A stretch of DNA of 64,000 bases, taken from assembly GCF_043876835.1 (NCBI RefSeq), contig NZ_JBAWJZ010000001.1, positions 372,001 through 436,000 of the forward strand, read 5' to 3'. Position 1 is the stretch's first letter. Each line of letters opens with the position of its first letter. Positions 26,128-33,999 of the stretch are shown piece by piece. Source of the stretch: Yeosuana sp043876835. Its GTDB lineage: Bacteria; Bacteroidota; Bacteroidia; Flavobacteriales; Flavobacteriaceae. The translations under genes and the position numbers were made by a program. A model generated the notes under the pieces. The model did not search any database. It was not told where the DNA came from and saw only the letters and a program-made list of their open reading frames with translations.

Positions 26128-26162
26128 CAATCACATTAAGTTAATTTAAAACATTTAAAAAT

Positions 26163-26573
26163 ATGTATCCAGCAGAATTAGTAAAACCAATGCGTGAAGA
26201 TTTAACCAAGGTTGGGTTTGAAGAATTACATACAGCAGAAGCTGTTGATGCAGCCTTAGCAAAAGAAGGAACAACTTTAGTTGTTGTTAACTCGGTTTGT
26301 GGTTGTGCAGCGGCAAATGCGCGTCCAGGAGCTAGAATGAGTTTACAAAACGCTAAAAAACCTGACCATATAGTAACCGTTTTTGCTGGTGTTGACAGAG
26401 AAGCTGTTGATAAAGCAAGACAACACATGGTTCCGTTTCCTCCAAGTTCACCAAGTATGGCATTATTTAAAGATGGTGAATTGGTGCACATGCTAGAGCG
26501 TCACCATATCGAAGGAAGACCAGCTGAAATAATCGCTGAAAACCTTATGGATGCTTACAATGAATATTGTTAA
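26163..26573 (+). CDS. BrxA/BrxB-family bacilliredoxin
   Basis: A 136-residue thioredoxin-fold protein with the CGC active site (Cys46, Cys48) in VVNSVCGCAAANARPG, followed by KPDHIVTVFAGVDREA and PSSPSMALFKDGELVHMLERHHIEG, all typical of the YphP/YqiW family. In Bacillus these proteins remove bacillithiol from mixed disulfides; Flavobacteriia commonly carry the family. No bacillithiol biosynthesis genes lie in this window. It is a single-gene unit with its own promoter element and terminator. Confidence 0.94.
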   Translation: MYPAELVKPMREDLTKVGFEELHTAEAVDAALAKEGTTLVVVNSVCGCAAANARPGARMSLQNAKKPDHIVTVFAGVDREAVDKARQHMVPFPPSSPSMALFKDGELVHMLERHHIEGRPAEIIAENLMDAYNEYC

Positions 26574-26596
26574 AAGCATTATAGTTTAAAAAAATT

Positions 26597-26625
26597 AAAC
26601 CATGACTAAGTCATGGTTTTTTATT
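26597..26625 (+). terminator. Rho-independent terminator of the bacilliredoxin gene
   Basis: AAACCATGAC pairs with GTCATGGTTT across a 3-base loop and is followed by a T run, 24 bases after the stop. Confidence 0.88.
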
Positions 26626-26676
26626 TTATAACGCAACCTTTTTAGCATCAAATCATCTAACAATAAACGCTAAATC

Positions 26677-27072
26677 ATGAAAAAGATTTTTTTAACTTTA
26701 TTTACTATTAGTCTCCTTTTTATGTTGTTTCAGTGTGAAGATGATTCAAAACTAACGAAAGAACAAGAACTTCAAGAATTGGTTACTTTAAAACAAACTA
26801 TTAATGATTTAGCATCCCAATCGGTTTGTAACGAAAACACAGAATGCAAATTTATTGCTTTTGGCAGTAAACCTTGTGGTGGACCTTGGAGTTATTTGGT
26901 ATACTCTACTTCTATTGATGAAAATAAACTTGAAAAATTAGTAGAACAATACAACCAAAAAGAAGCTGCTTTTAATATTAAATACACCATTTTTTCTGAT
27001 TGTTCTTACGTAAATCCACCATCTTCTACTAAATGCGAAAATAACACCTGTATTCCTGTTTATCAAAACTAA
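26677..27072 (+). CDS. Hypothetical Cys-rich lipoprotein
   Basis: A 131-residue product with a signal peptide ending in a lipobox-like M-L-F-Q-C (Cys at about 20). The mature part has a predicted helix rich in Gln/Leu and then six Cys residues in short motifs: SVCNENTECKFIAFG, KPCGGPWSYLVYS, FSDCSYVNPP and TKCENNTCIP. The even number and spacing suggest disulfides in a compact extracellular domain. I recognise no family with certainty. It is followed 21 bases later by the acyltransferase gene. Confidence 0.75.
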   Translation: MKKIFLTLFTISLLFMLFQCEDDSKLTKEQELQELVTLKQTINDLASQSVCNENTECKFIAFGSKPCGGPWSYLVYSTSIDENKLEKLVEQYNQKEAAFNIKYTIFSDCSYVNPPSSTKCENNTCIPVYQN

Positions 27073-27093
27073 GTTTTTACTTATTTTTGGGGC

Positions 27094-27831
27094 ATGCTTA
27101 AACTTTTGTCATACCCTTTAACAGTAATTTATTATTTGTTCTTTTTAATAACATTATTAATATTCCATCCTATACAATGGTTTTGTTTTAATGTTTTTGG
27201 TTATCAAGCTCATAAAAAAAGTGTTGATGCCTTACAGTTCTGCTTGATGTGTTGTGGTACTATTTTAGGAACTAGGTTTTCATTTATCAATCCACATAAA
27301 ATTGATACCAATCAGCCTTTAATAATTGTTGCTAACCATCAAAGTTTACACGACATCTATCCTATTACCTGGTATATGCGTAAACATCACCCAAAGTTTA
27401 TTAGCAAGATAGAATTAGGTAAAGGCATTCCTAGTGTATCTTATAATTTACGTCATGGTGGTGCTGCATTAATTGATAGAAAAAATCCAAGGCAATCATT
27501 GCCTGCTCTTATGAAGTTTGGTGAGTATATTGAGGAAACCAAACGTTCTGCTGTTATTTTTCCCGAAGGAACCAGAAGTAAAAATGGTGTTCCAAAAGAA
27601 TTTCAAACTAAAGGATTGGAGATTTTATTCAAAAAAATTCCATCGGCTTTAATTGTTCCTATATCAATTAATGACTCTTGGAAAACAGTTCGTTACGGAA
27701 AATTTCCTATGGGAATAGGAACCCACATCACTTTTAAAGTACATTCCCCTTTAAAATTGTCTACCTTTGCAGATAAAGAAGCTCTTATTAAAACTATAGA
27801 GACTACTATAAAAAATGATATACAACCTTAA
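27094..27831 (+). CDS. plsC: 1-acyl-sn-glycerol-3-phosphate acyltransferase
   Basis: A 245-residue membrane acyltransferase that acylates lysophosphatidic acid in phospholipid synthesis. An N-terminal membrane helix (about 7-30) is followed by the catalytic NHQSLHD (HX4D; about residues 90-96), the substrate-binding FPEGTRSKNG (about 153-162) and a PxxI-type motif in ALIVPISIND. It is 9 bases upstream of the acyl-ACP desaturase gene, which makes a lipid-synthesis operon likely. Confidence 0.92.
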   Translation: MLKLLSYPLTVIYYLFFLITLLIFHPIQWFCFNVFGYQAHKKSVDALQFCLMCCGTILGTRFSFINPHKIDTNQPLIIVANHQSLHDIYPITWYMRKHHPKFISKIELGKGIPSVSYNLRHGGAALIDRKNPRQSLPALMKFGEYIEETKRSAVIFPEGTRSKNGVPKEFQTKGLEILFKKIPSALIVPISINDSWKTVRYGKFPMGIGTHITFKVHSPLKLSTFADKEALIKTIETTIKNDIQP

Positions 27832-27840
27832 AAAATAACT

Positions 27841-28833
27841 ATGTCTTTAAAAAATGTGAGATTAGAAGTGATGCAGTTTTTGGAAAAAGACGTTGAAGCT
27901 TTAATAGAGAAATATCTGATTCCAATAGAAAAAATATGGCAACCAACAGATTTTTTACCAAATTCTGAAGGACATAATTTTTTTGAAGAAGTCAAAGAAA
28001 TAAGAGAATTATCAAAAGAATTACCTTATGACTTTTGGGTGGTTTTAGTTGGAGATATGATTACAGAAGAAGCACTTCCTACCTATGAATCGTGGTTAAT
28101 GGATGTTGAAGGTGTTGAACAAGTAGAGCGCAATGGTTGGTCTAAATGGATGAGACATTGGACTGCGGAAGAAAACAGACATGGTGATGTGCTTAATAAA
28201 TATTTATACCTATCAGGCAGAGTGAATATGAAGGAAATCGAAAAAACAACACAGTATCTTATTGCTGATGGTTTTGATATAGGTACAGATAGAGATCCAT
28301 ACAAAAACTTTGTATATACCAGTTTTCAAGAATTAGCAACCTATATATCACATAATAGGGTGGCTAAAATTGCAACAAAAAGTGGCAACAAACAGTTAGG
28401 TAAAATGTGTAAAATTATTTCTGGTGATGAAATGAGACATCATAATGCGTATTCTGAGTTTGTTGAACGAATTTTTAAAGTAGATCCTAGCCAAATGATG
28501 ATGGCTTTTCAATATATGATGAAACAAAAAATCACCATGCCTGCTCATTTTTTAAGAGAATCTGGAGACAAAATAAGTACGGCTTTTGAAGAGTTTTCAA
28601 ATACAGCTCAACGTATAGGTGTTTACACATCAAGAGATTATATTGAAATCCTTGAAAAACTAATTGCTCGTTGGGAAATTGACAAAATCACCAATCTTAC
28701 TGATGAAGCTGAAAAAGCAAGAGAATACTTAATGAAACTTCCAGAAAGAATGTTGAGATTGGCAGATAGAATGAAAATCCCTGAAAATTCATTTCAATTT
28801 AAATGGGTTGAACCTGCAACTTTAAAGCTATAA
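27841..28833 (+). CDS. Acyl-ACP desaturase (FA_desaturase_2, soluble di-iron)
   Basis: A 330-residue soluble di-iron enzyme that introduces a double bond into acyl-ACP, giving unsaturated fatty acids. Iron ligands are visible in three motifs: DMITEEALPTYE (about 63-74), WTAEENRHGDVL (about 109-120; EENRHG) and ISGDEMRHHNAYSEF (about 197-210; DEMRH). Length and motif spacing match plant-type stearoyl-ACP desaturases. It is directly downstream of plsC, so newly made unsaturated chains could feed phospholipid synthesis. Confidence 0.95.
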   Translation: MSLKNVRLEVMQFLEKDVEALIEKYLIPIEKIWQPTDFLPNSEGHNFFEEVKEIRELSKELPYDFWVVLVGDMITEEALPTYESWLMDVEGVEQVERNGWSKWMRHWTAEENRHGDVLNKYLYLSGRVNMKEIEKTTQYLIADGFDIGTDRDPYKNFVYTSFQELATYISHNRVAKIATKSGNKQLGKMCKIISGDEMRHHNAYSEFVERIFKVDPSQMMMAFQYMMKQKITMPAHFLRESGDKISTAFEEFSNTAQRIGVYTSRDYIEILEKLIARWEIDKITNLTDEAEKAREYLMKLPERMLRLADRMKIPENSFQFKWVEPATLKL

Positions 28834-28891
28834 TTTTTTTAAATAATATATTAAATTCCTTTTGTTTCAAGAGGAATTTTTATTTTTAAAG

Positions 28892-29542
28892 ATGCTAACT
28901 AAAGAAGAACAAATTACCAAAACCATTGCTTTTGTAAAAGAGCAATTAACCAATGCTGAAGGCGGGCATGACTGGTTTCATATTGAGAGAGTTTATAAAA
29001 ATGCCCTATTAATTTCTAAAACTGAAAATGTTGATGGCTTGGTAGTATCTCTTGGGGCTTTGTTACATGATATTGCCGATAGTAAATTTCATGATGGAGA
29101 TGAAACCAAAGGCCCTAAAATTGCTAGAAAATTCTTATTTAAATTGAATGTAGATTCTACTATTATTGAACATGTTATAAAAATTATTGAAAACATTTCC
29201 TTTAAAGGTGGCAATGAAGCCCAAAAATTTAAATCGATAGAATTAGACGTCGTTCAAGATGCAGACAGATTGGATGCCATTGGCGCTATTGGCATTGCTC
29301 GTTGTTTTAATTACGGTGGTTTTAAAAATCGTCAATTATACAATCCAGATATTCAACCAAACCTTAACATGACCAAGGACGAGTATAAGTCTTCAAATGC
29401 TCCAACAATTAATCATTTTTATGAAAAATTGTTGTTATTAAAAGATAAAATGAATACTAAAACAGCATACAAAATAGCTTTAGAAAGGCATAATTATATG
29501 GAAACCTTTCTAAAACAATTTTATAAAGAATGGGATATCTAG
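28892..29542 (+). CDS. HD-domain phosphohydrolase (3' end replaced)
   Basis: A 216-residue metal-dependent phosphohydrolase from the ATG at 28892; an upstream TTG adds ten unlikely residues. HD-family residues: HDWFHIERV (His26, His30), ALLHDIADSKF (His59, Asp60) and a later Asp in DADRLDAIGAIG. The substrate is unknown; related YedJ-type proteins act on nucleotides. The gene ends KEWDI and stop, but an almost identical 3' segment at 30992-31079 ends KEWNGLN and stop. The present C-terminus therefore appears to have arrived together with the downstream SGNH gene, the original end being displaced by 1.53 kb. Confidence 0.9.
   Translation: MLTKEEQITKTIAFVKEQLTNAEGGHDWFHIERVYKNALLISKTENVDGLVVSLGALLHDIADSKFHDGDETKGPKIARKFLFKLNVDSTIIEHVIKIIENISFKGGNEAQKFKSIELDVVQDADRLDAIGAIGIARCFNYGGFKNRQLYNPDIQPNLNMTKDEYKSSNAPTINHFYEKLLLLKDKMNTKTAYKIALERHNYMETFLKQFYKEWDI
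29461..29533 (+). repeat. 73-bp direct repeat, left copy (3' end of HD gene)
   Basis: This copy matches 30992-31064 at 70 of 73 positions by direct comparison; the last 63 bases (29471-29533 against 31002-31064) are identical. The repeats flank the SGNH hydrolase gene. Confidence 0.95.
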
Positions 29543-29688
29543 AAGTTACTAAGCTGATTATTAAAGCATAATCCTTATAAAAAAATTGTCTCATATAAAT
29601 AAAAGTGCTGTTAATCGTTAAAACCATGTTTAAATATATGCTTTTAATAATTTAGCAAAAAAATTATACGTTATCTTAAAATTACTTA

Positions 29689-30993
29689 ATGACTTATAAA
29701 TTAACCTACAAAATTGTCTTTGGATTTCTAATTTTAATAAATTCATTTTCCTCTTTCTTATTTGCTCAACCAGAAACAACACCCTTTTTAAACATTGGAT
29801 CACCAAATGGAAATGAATTTTGGCAAGTTGGAAAAACTCCCTCAATAACTTGGGAAAGTGCCAATTTAACTTCAGATGTTGTTTTAGAGTATTCAATAAA
29901 TAATGGCAGTTCTTGGCTTCCAATTGCTACAGTTTCCAATACTTCCAAAAGCTATCAATGGTCTATTCCTAATACTATTTCCTTACAGTGTTTAGTGCGT
30001 GCAAAATCTGATGCAATTGATGATGTAAGTAATGCTGTTTTTGAAATCTCAGATGACACTTCTTCTTGTACTATTGTAGTTTTGGGCTCATCTACAGCAT
30101 ACGGCACTGGTGCAACTCCAATAGAAAATTCTTGGGTAAATTTATATAGTTCTGCTTTATTCCAAAAAAACACAAAACTTAATGTTATTAATTTGGGTTA
30201 TCCTGGGTTTACAACGTATCAAATTTTACCAACAGGAACAACATTACCTGATGGGGTGGTTGAAACTATAGACGAAAATAGAAATATAACCAAGGCATTA
30301 ACTTATAATCCTACGGCTATTATAGTTAACATGCCTTCAAATGATACTGCCAATGGTTATTCAATAACTAGCCAATTAGAAAATTATGCTACATTAAATT
30401 CTGTTTCAACAGATAATTCAGTTCAAATGTGGATAGCAACACCACAACCTAGAAATTTTTCAACTCCTTCTAAGATCCAAACTCAAATAGATGTTAGAGA
30501 TGAGATATTTTCAATATATACTGATAAAGCAATTGATTTTTGGAACGATATAGCGGATGTAAATGGAAAAATTCTTAGTAATTTAGACTTTGGTGATGGT
30601 ATACACTTAAACAATGTTGGTCATAATATTCTATTTAATCGGGTGCTAAATAAAAATATCGAAGAATTTACCTGTCCAGGAGGAACATTAAATCTAACCA
30701 AAACAGTTATTAATGCTGACTTTGAGCTTCATATCTTCCCAAATCCTTATAAGGATTTCATTTTTCTAAATTTTAACACAAATTTTTCAGGGGAATTAAA
30801 GGCTGAATTTTATGATGTTTTAGGCAGAAGAATAACACAAAAGAATATGAATTTTACTTTTAAAACTGGAAACAATAATGTTCCTATTGGATTAAAAGAA
30901 ATAGAATCTCACAATCAACTTATATTTGGGATATTTACTTTTAAAACTGATAATAATATCATTCAAAAAAGAGTAAAACTAATATTAAAATAA
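29689..30993 (+). CDS. Secreted SGNH/GDSL hydrolase with T9SS sorting domain
   Basis: A 434-residue secreted esterase-like protein. After a signal peptide (about 1-26) comes an Ig-like beta domain (about 34-122; SPNGNEFWQVGKTPSITW) as in Ser-Thr-rich/Kre9-type modules. The SGNH domain follows (about 127-325): block I VVLGSSTAYGTG (nucleophile about Ser135), NLGYPGFTTYQ, NMPSND and DGIHLNNVGH with the catalytic Asp/His. The C-terminus (about 345-434; HIFPNPYKDFIFL, then VLGRRI) is a type A T9SS sorting domain, so it is exported by type IX secretion. It is bracketed by duplicated HD-gene 3' ends, indicating recent insertion. The substrate is unknown, possibly acetylated polysaccharide. Confidence 0.88.
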   Translation: MTYKLTYKIVFGFLILINSFSSFLFAQPETTPFLNIGSPNGNEFWQVGKTPSITWESANLTSDVVLEYSINNGSSWLPIATVSNTSKSYQWSIPNTISLQCLVRAKSDAIDDVSNAVFEISDDTSSCTIVVLGSSTAYGTGATPIENSWVNLYSSALFQKNTKLNVINLGYPGFTTYQILPTGTTLPDGVVETIDENRNITKALTYNPTAIIVNMPSNDTANGYSITSQLENYATLNSVSTDNSVQMWIATPQPRNFSTPSKIQTQIDVRDEIFSIYTDKAIDFWNDIADVNGKILSNLDFGDGIHLNNVGHNILFNRVLNKNIEEFTCPGGTLNLTKTVINADFELHIFPNPYKDFIFLNFNTNFSGELKAEFYDVLGRRITQKNMNFTFKTGNNNVPIGLKEIESHNQLIFGIFTFKTDNNIIQKRVKLILK

Positions 30994-31064
30994 CAGCCCA
31001 TAAAATAGCTTTAGAAAGGCATAATTATATGGAAACCTTTCTAAAACAATTTTATAAAGAATGG
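30992..31064 (+). repeat. 73-bp direct repeat, right copy
   Basis: The partner of 29461-29533, with 63 consecutive identical bases. It overlaps the SGNH stop codon by two bases. Confidence 0.95.
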
Positions 31065-31079
31065 AACGGGCTTAATTAA
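30994..31079 (+). pseudogene. Displaced original 3' end of the HD phosphohydrolase gene
   Basis: The open frame reads TAHKIALERHNYMETF, then LKQFYKEWNGLN and a stop, the same C-terminus as the HD protein but with three more residues. It has no start codon. Its stop overlaps the AraC-gene stop by 4 bases (31076-31079), the same convergent geometry seen at other gene pairs here, so this was most likely the native end before the 1.53 kb insertion. Confidence 0.85.
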
Positions 31080-31969
31080 CCTGCAGCTAATAAAGGCTGT
31101 TCTATAATCTTTTTAATCTCTTTTCTGTAGTTAGAAGCACTTTTACCTGTTATATCATTAAACTGCTTGTTGAAATGAGAAAAGTTATTAAAACCACACT
31201 CAAAACAAATATCAGCAATACTTAACTGGCTTTCGTTTAATAACTTGGTTGCATGAACAACTCTGTATTCGTTTACTAACTCGGTAAAGGTTTTTCCAGT
31301 TGCTTTTTTAAAGAATCTACAAAAAGCAGGAACTGTCATACTTACCTTATCAGCAATTTCATCTAAACTAATATGATTTTGAAAGTTATTGTTAACAAAC
31401 TTAAATATAACATCAATTTTAGAGCTGTCCTGTGGTTTTGTTTCAAATGCAAATCCATCAGCATTTAACAACGTATAGTCTTCAGACTCTGCTAAATCAT
31501 TTAAAACTTCAAGAAGTTTTAAAATTCTTTCAAATCCTTCAAGTTCAGGTAAGCTTTCAATTTTTGGGCCAACAATCTTTTTGGCTTCTGGTCTATAAAG
31601 AATTCCTTTTTTTGCTCTTTCAAATAGCGAGGCTATTCTGCTCATTTCTGGAGCATTAAAAAAGCCTTCTCCTAAAAAATCTGGTTTAAACTGTACTACA
31701 GTTTCTGTACCATTAGCGGTAAGCCTATCTGTAAATCCATTGTGTGGGAGATTTGATCCCAACAATATAAGCTGACTGTTATTAAAATATGATAGATGAT
31801 TTCCAATATGTCTTTTTCCTTTGCCTTTGTTTACATAAACCAGTTCAATCTCTGGGTGAAAATGCCAAAAGGCGCAATTGTTTTCCCTCTTTTCTGTATG
31901 TTGTTTTACTAATAAAGAACTACCAAAGCTAGGGCTAACTTTTTCAAATGTAGGTTTCTTGTTAAGCAT
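31076..31969 (-). CDS. AraC-family transcriptional regulator
   Basis: A 297-residue regulator with an N-terminal cupin-like ligand domain (about 20-170; FWHFHPEIELVYVNKGKG, LLGSNLPH) and a C-terminal double helix-turn-helix (about 190-290; ISLDEIADKVSMTVPAFCRFF and the signature FNNFSHFNKQFNDITGKSA). Members of this type with the HFHPE motif often respond to sugars or related metabolites. It faces the displaced HD-gene tail, with a 4-base stop overlap. A TATCTTTG element is 14 bases upstream. The targets are unknown; the two secreted paralogs downstream on the opposite strand are candidates. Confidence 0.93.
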   Translation of the reverse strand: MLNKKPTFEKVSPSFGSSLLVKQHTEKRENNCAFWHFHPEIELVYVNKGKGKRHIGNHLSYFNNSQLILLGSNLPHNGFTDRLTANGTETVVQFKPDFLGEGFFNAPEMSRIASLFERAKKGILYRPEAKKIVGPKIESLPELEGFERILKLLEVLNDLAESEDYTLLNADGFAFETKPQDSSKIDVIFKFVNNNFQNHISLDEIADKVSMTVPAFCRFFKKATGKTFTELVNEYRVVHATKLLNESQLSIADICFECGFNNFSHFNKQFNDITGKSASNYRKEIKKIIEQPLLAAG

Positions 31970-31983
31970 AATTAATTTTTTTA

Positions 31984-31991
31984 CAAAGATA
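31984..31991 (-). promoter_or_regulatory. -7 promoter element (TATCTTTG) of the AraC gene
   Basis: This exact TAnnTTTG match on the minus strand lies 14 bases before the ATG at 31969. Confidence 0.5.
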
Positions 31992-32137
31992 TAACATAAA
32001 TTTCTGAAACATTGTGTTCTATTAACTAAAACATATGCTATTTTAACTTAACATTTTATTAACTATTGTTTAACAGTTAATATAACACACAAATTGAGCA
32101 AGATGGTTGTTTTTTCACACATAAATATACCATAATT

Positions 32138-32145
32138 TAGCTTTG
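32138..32145 (+). promoter_or_regulatory. -7 promoter element (TAGCTTTG) of secreted paralog 1
   Basis: This exact TAnnTTTG match lies 21 bases before the ATG at 32167. It overlaps the upstream TTG at 32143, ruling that start out. The preceding 100 bases resemble those before paralog 2. Confidence 0.5.
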
Positions 32146-32166
32146 TTGAACGTTAAAAACCAAGTC

Positions 32167-32772
32167 ATGAAAAAAGTAATTAACAAGAGTGTAATAATGG
32201 TAGTTATGTGTACTGCCTTATTAAGTAATGCCAATGTAGGTTCTTCTTTTATTCCTAAAAAAGAAAAAGAAATTGCAAAAACGATTGTTACCATTAATGA
32301 TGTAAGTGAAGGTCAAAGTTTAATAATAAAAGATTTAAACGGATTTATATTATATAAAGAATTAATAAAACAATCCGGTTTATATTCAAAATCTTTTGAT
32401 TTGACCGAGCTTCCAAATGGAGATTATGTGTTTCAATTAGAAAAAGATATGGAAATTAAAACCATTCCTTTCAAAGTTGCATCAAATAAAGTAAATTTTA
32501 TTAAAGAAAAAGAAACAACCATTTACAAACCATATGTATTTAAGAAAAATAATTACATATACATCAATAAATTAGCATTAAATGGTGAGCCATTAGATAT
32601 TAAAATATATTATGATGGTAATGATAGCAATGAAAGTTTAATTTATTCGGAAACTATTAAAGATGTTAAAACTATAGGAAAAGCTTATAAGCTTTTGAAA
32701 CATGCTACCGGAAACTACAGAGTTGTTTTGACTTCTAACAATAGAACTTACTACGAGCGATTTAATCTTTAA
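32167..32772 (+). CDS. Secreted beta-sandwich protein, paralog 1
   Basis: A 201-residue exported protein from the ATG at 32167 (MKKVINKS), with a signal peptide to about residue 24. The mature part seems to be two similar beta domains. The first (about 40-115) reads SLIIKDLNGFILYKELI, then FDLTELPNGDYVFQLEKD, and the second (about 120-200) has YIYINKLALNGEPLDIKIYY, then GNYRVVLTSNNRTYY. The first resembles the fold of T9SS sorting domains, but it is not at the C-terminus. It is about half identical to paralog 2 at 33068-33661. The family is not recognised; the genes share upstream regions and so likely regulation. Confidence 0.75.
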   Translation: MKKVINKSVIMVVMCTALLSNANVGSSFIPKKEKEIAKTIVTINDVSEGQSLIIKDLNGFILYKELIKQSGLYSKSFDLTELPNGDYVFQLEKDMEIKTIPFKVASNKVNFIKEKETTIYKPYVFKKNNYIYINKLALNGEPLDIKIYYDGNDSNESLIYSETIKDVKTIGKAYKLLKHATGNYRVVLTSNNRTYYERFNL

Positions 32773-32790
32773 GCAAAAAAACAAGTTGTT

Positions 32791-32824
32791 AAAGAGAGCC
32801 ACAAATGTGTGGCTCTCTTTTTTT
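32791..32824 (+). terminator. Rho-independent terminator of secreted paralog 1
   Basis: AAAGAGAGCCACA pairs with TGTGGCTCTCTTT around a short loop, followed by a T run, 18 bases after the stop. Confidence 0.9.
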
Positions 32825-33029
32825 GTATTAAACTCAATTATAGAGCTGTGTTAATATTCAAAATAACTTTCTTAATGTGTTACAAAGAAAAATCAGGTTT
32901 CAAAAAACATATATTTTTTTAACTCACGTCTATGCTAAATTAACTTAACATTAAATTAACATATGTCATAGTGATAATATAGCATATAAATTAGCCAAAA
33001 TTGTTGTTTTATTAGCTCCATATCAGATA

Positions 33030-33037
33030 TACATTTG
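33030..33037 (+). promoter_or_regulatory. -7 promoter element (TACATTTG) of secreted paralog 2
   Basis: This exact TAnnTTTG match lies 30 bases before the ATG at 33068. The upstream block (about 32930-33030) matches the region in front of paralog 1 and an orphan copy at about 33770-33890. Confidence 0.5.
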
Positions 33038-33067
33038 CACTATAAAACGTTATGAAAAAACCAAATC

Positions 33068-33661
33068 ATGAAAAATAGAAAAACAACATTAAGAAAAATA
33101 ATATTATCTGCAGTAATGCTTGCTGCAATGTATAGTAATGCAAACAATGGATTAAGTAACAATCCTAAAAATGAAAATAAAACAACTTTCAGTATAAAAG
33201 ATGTAAAATCTGGAAATCAATTATTGATTAAAGATTTGAATGGTATTATTCTTTACAAAGAGTATATTAAAGACTCTGGAGATTATTCAAAAGGTTTCGA
33301 TTTAACAGCTTTGCCAAATGGTTCTTATGTATTTGAACTTGAAAAAGATTTAGAAATTAAATTCTATCCTTTTACAGTAGAATCAAATAAGGTTTTATTT
33401 AGTGAAAATGAAACAACAATCCACAAACCATATGTTACTGCAAAAGGTAATTATTTATATGTTTCTAAATTAGCATTAAATAATGAGCCATTAGATATTA
33501 AAATATATTACAAAGACACATCTGAGTTAATTTATTCAGAAAAAATTAAAGACACAAAAAGTATTCAAAAAGTATATAAACTATCGTCAAATTATAAAGG
33601 AGATTATACAATAGTTTTAAACTCAAATGGAAGAGAATATTATGAATATATCACACTATAA
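33068..33661 (+). CDS. Secreted beta-sandwich protein, paralog 2
   Basis: A 197-residue exported protein with a signal peptide (about 1-25) and the same two-domain plan as paralog 1: LLIKDLNGIILYKEYIKDSG and LTALPNGSYVFELEKDLEIK in the first domain, YLYVSKLALNNEPLDIKIYY in the second. No Cys, no known catalytic motif and no T9SS signal are visible, so it is probably periplasmic or surface-associated through another route. It is a tandem duplicate of the previous gene with its own promoter and terminator. Confidence 0.75.
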   Translation: MKNRKTTLRKIILSAVMLAAMYSNANNGLSNNPKNENKTTFSIKDVKSGNQLLIKDLNGIILYKEYIKDSGDYSKGFDLTALPNGSYVFELEKDLEIKFYPFTVESNKVLFSENETTIHKPYVTAKGNYLYVSKLALNNEPLDIKIYYKDTSELIYSEKIKDTKSIQKVYKLSSNYKGDYTIVLNSNGREYYEYITL

Positions 33662-33702
33662 ATAACATTATAGTTTTAAAAATTTAGTTTAGTTTAGTTT
33701 GT

Positions 33703-33739
33703 TAAAAGGCGAGTATTAATGTTTTAATCTCACCTTTTT
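33703..33739 (+). terminator. Probable terminator of secreted paralog 2
   Basis: AAAAGGCGAG pairs imperfectly with CTCACCTTTT (one mismatch) around an AT loop, followed by T residues. The upstream sequence ttagtttagtttgtta is also found before the next hairpin at 33950. Confidence 0.6.
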
Positions 33740-33949
33740 AATTTAATATCAATATTTTAAAAACATTGAAATATATGTTATTTGTTAAAAAATAATTTGT
33801 TAAATTTTTTAACAGTGTTAAAATAGCATAGAAATACGTCAATATTGATGTTTTAAATAAAGCAAAACGCTATTACTTTTACAAAGAATTTTTTAGTTGA
33901 TAAAAAACGCATCAAATATAAATGATGTATTAATTAGTTTAGTTTGTTA
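33740..33949 (+). other. Orphan third copy of the secreted-paralog promoter region
   Basis: About 210 bases hold no gene I can support. The part at roughly 33800-33890 aligns with the promoter region of paralog 2 (shared agtg-taa-atagcata-aaat blocks, then a tgtttta block and a TACTTTTA near-match to the -7 element). It is followed after about 60 bases by a perfect terminator. It may be the remains of a deleted third paralog, or it may drive a short RNA. Confidence 0.45.
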
Positions 33950-33983
33950 GAAAAAGTGAGTAGCCCATACTCACTTTTTTTTT
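33950..33983. terminator. Bidirectional terminator
   Basis: AAAAAGTGAGTA pairs perfectly with TACTCACTTTTT across a 5-base loop; T runs on both sides. It can end the minus-strand enoyl-CoA hydratase operon and any plus-strand transcript from the orphan promoter. Confidence 0.85.
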
Positions 33984-33999
33984 GCACCAAATTAAAAGT

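Noticed and set aside
29461..31064. Insertion sequence around the SGNH gene
   Set aside because: There is no transposase gene, no terminal inverted repeats, and a 63-bp exact repeat is far too long for a transposition target duplication.
32143..32166. TTG at 32143 as the start of secreted paralog 1
   Set aside because: It overlaps the TAGCTTTG promoter element, and the signal peptide begins cleanly at the ATG at 32167.
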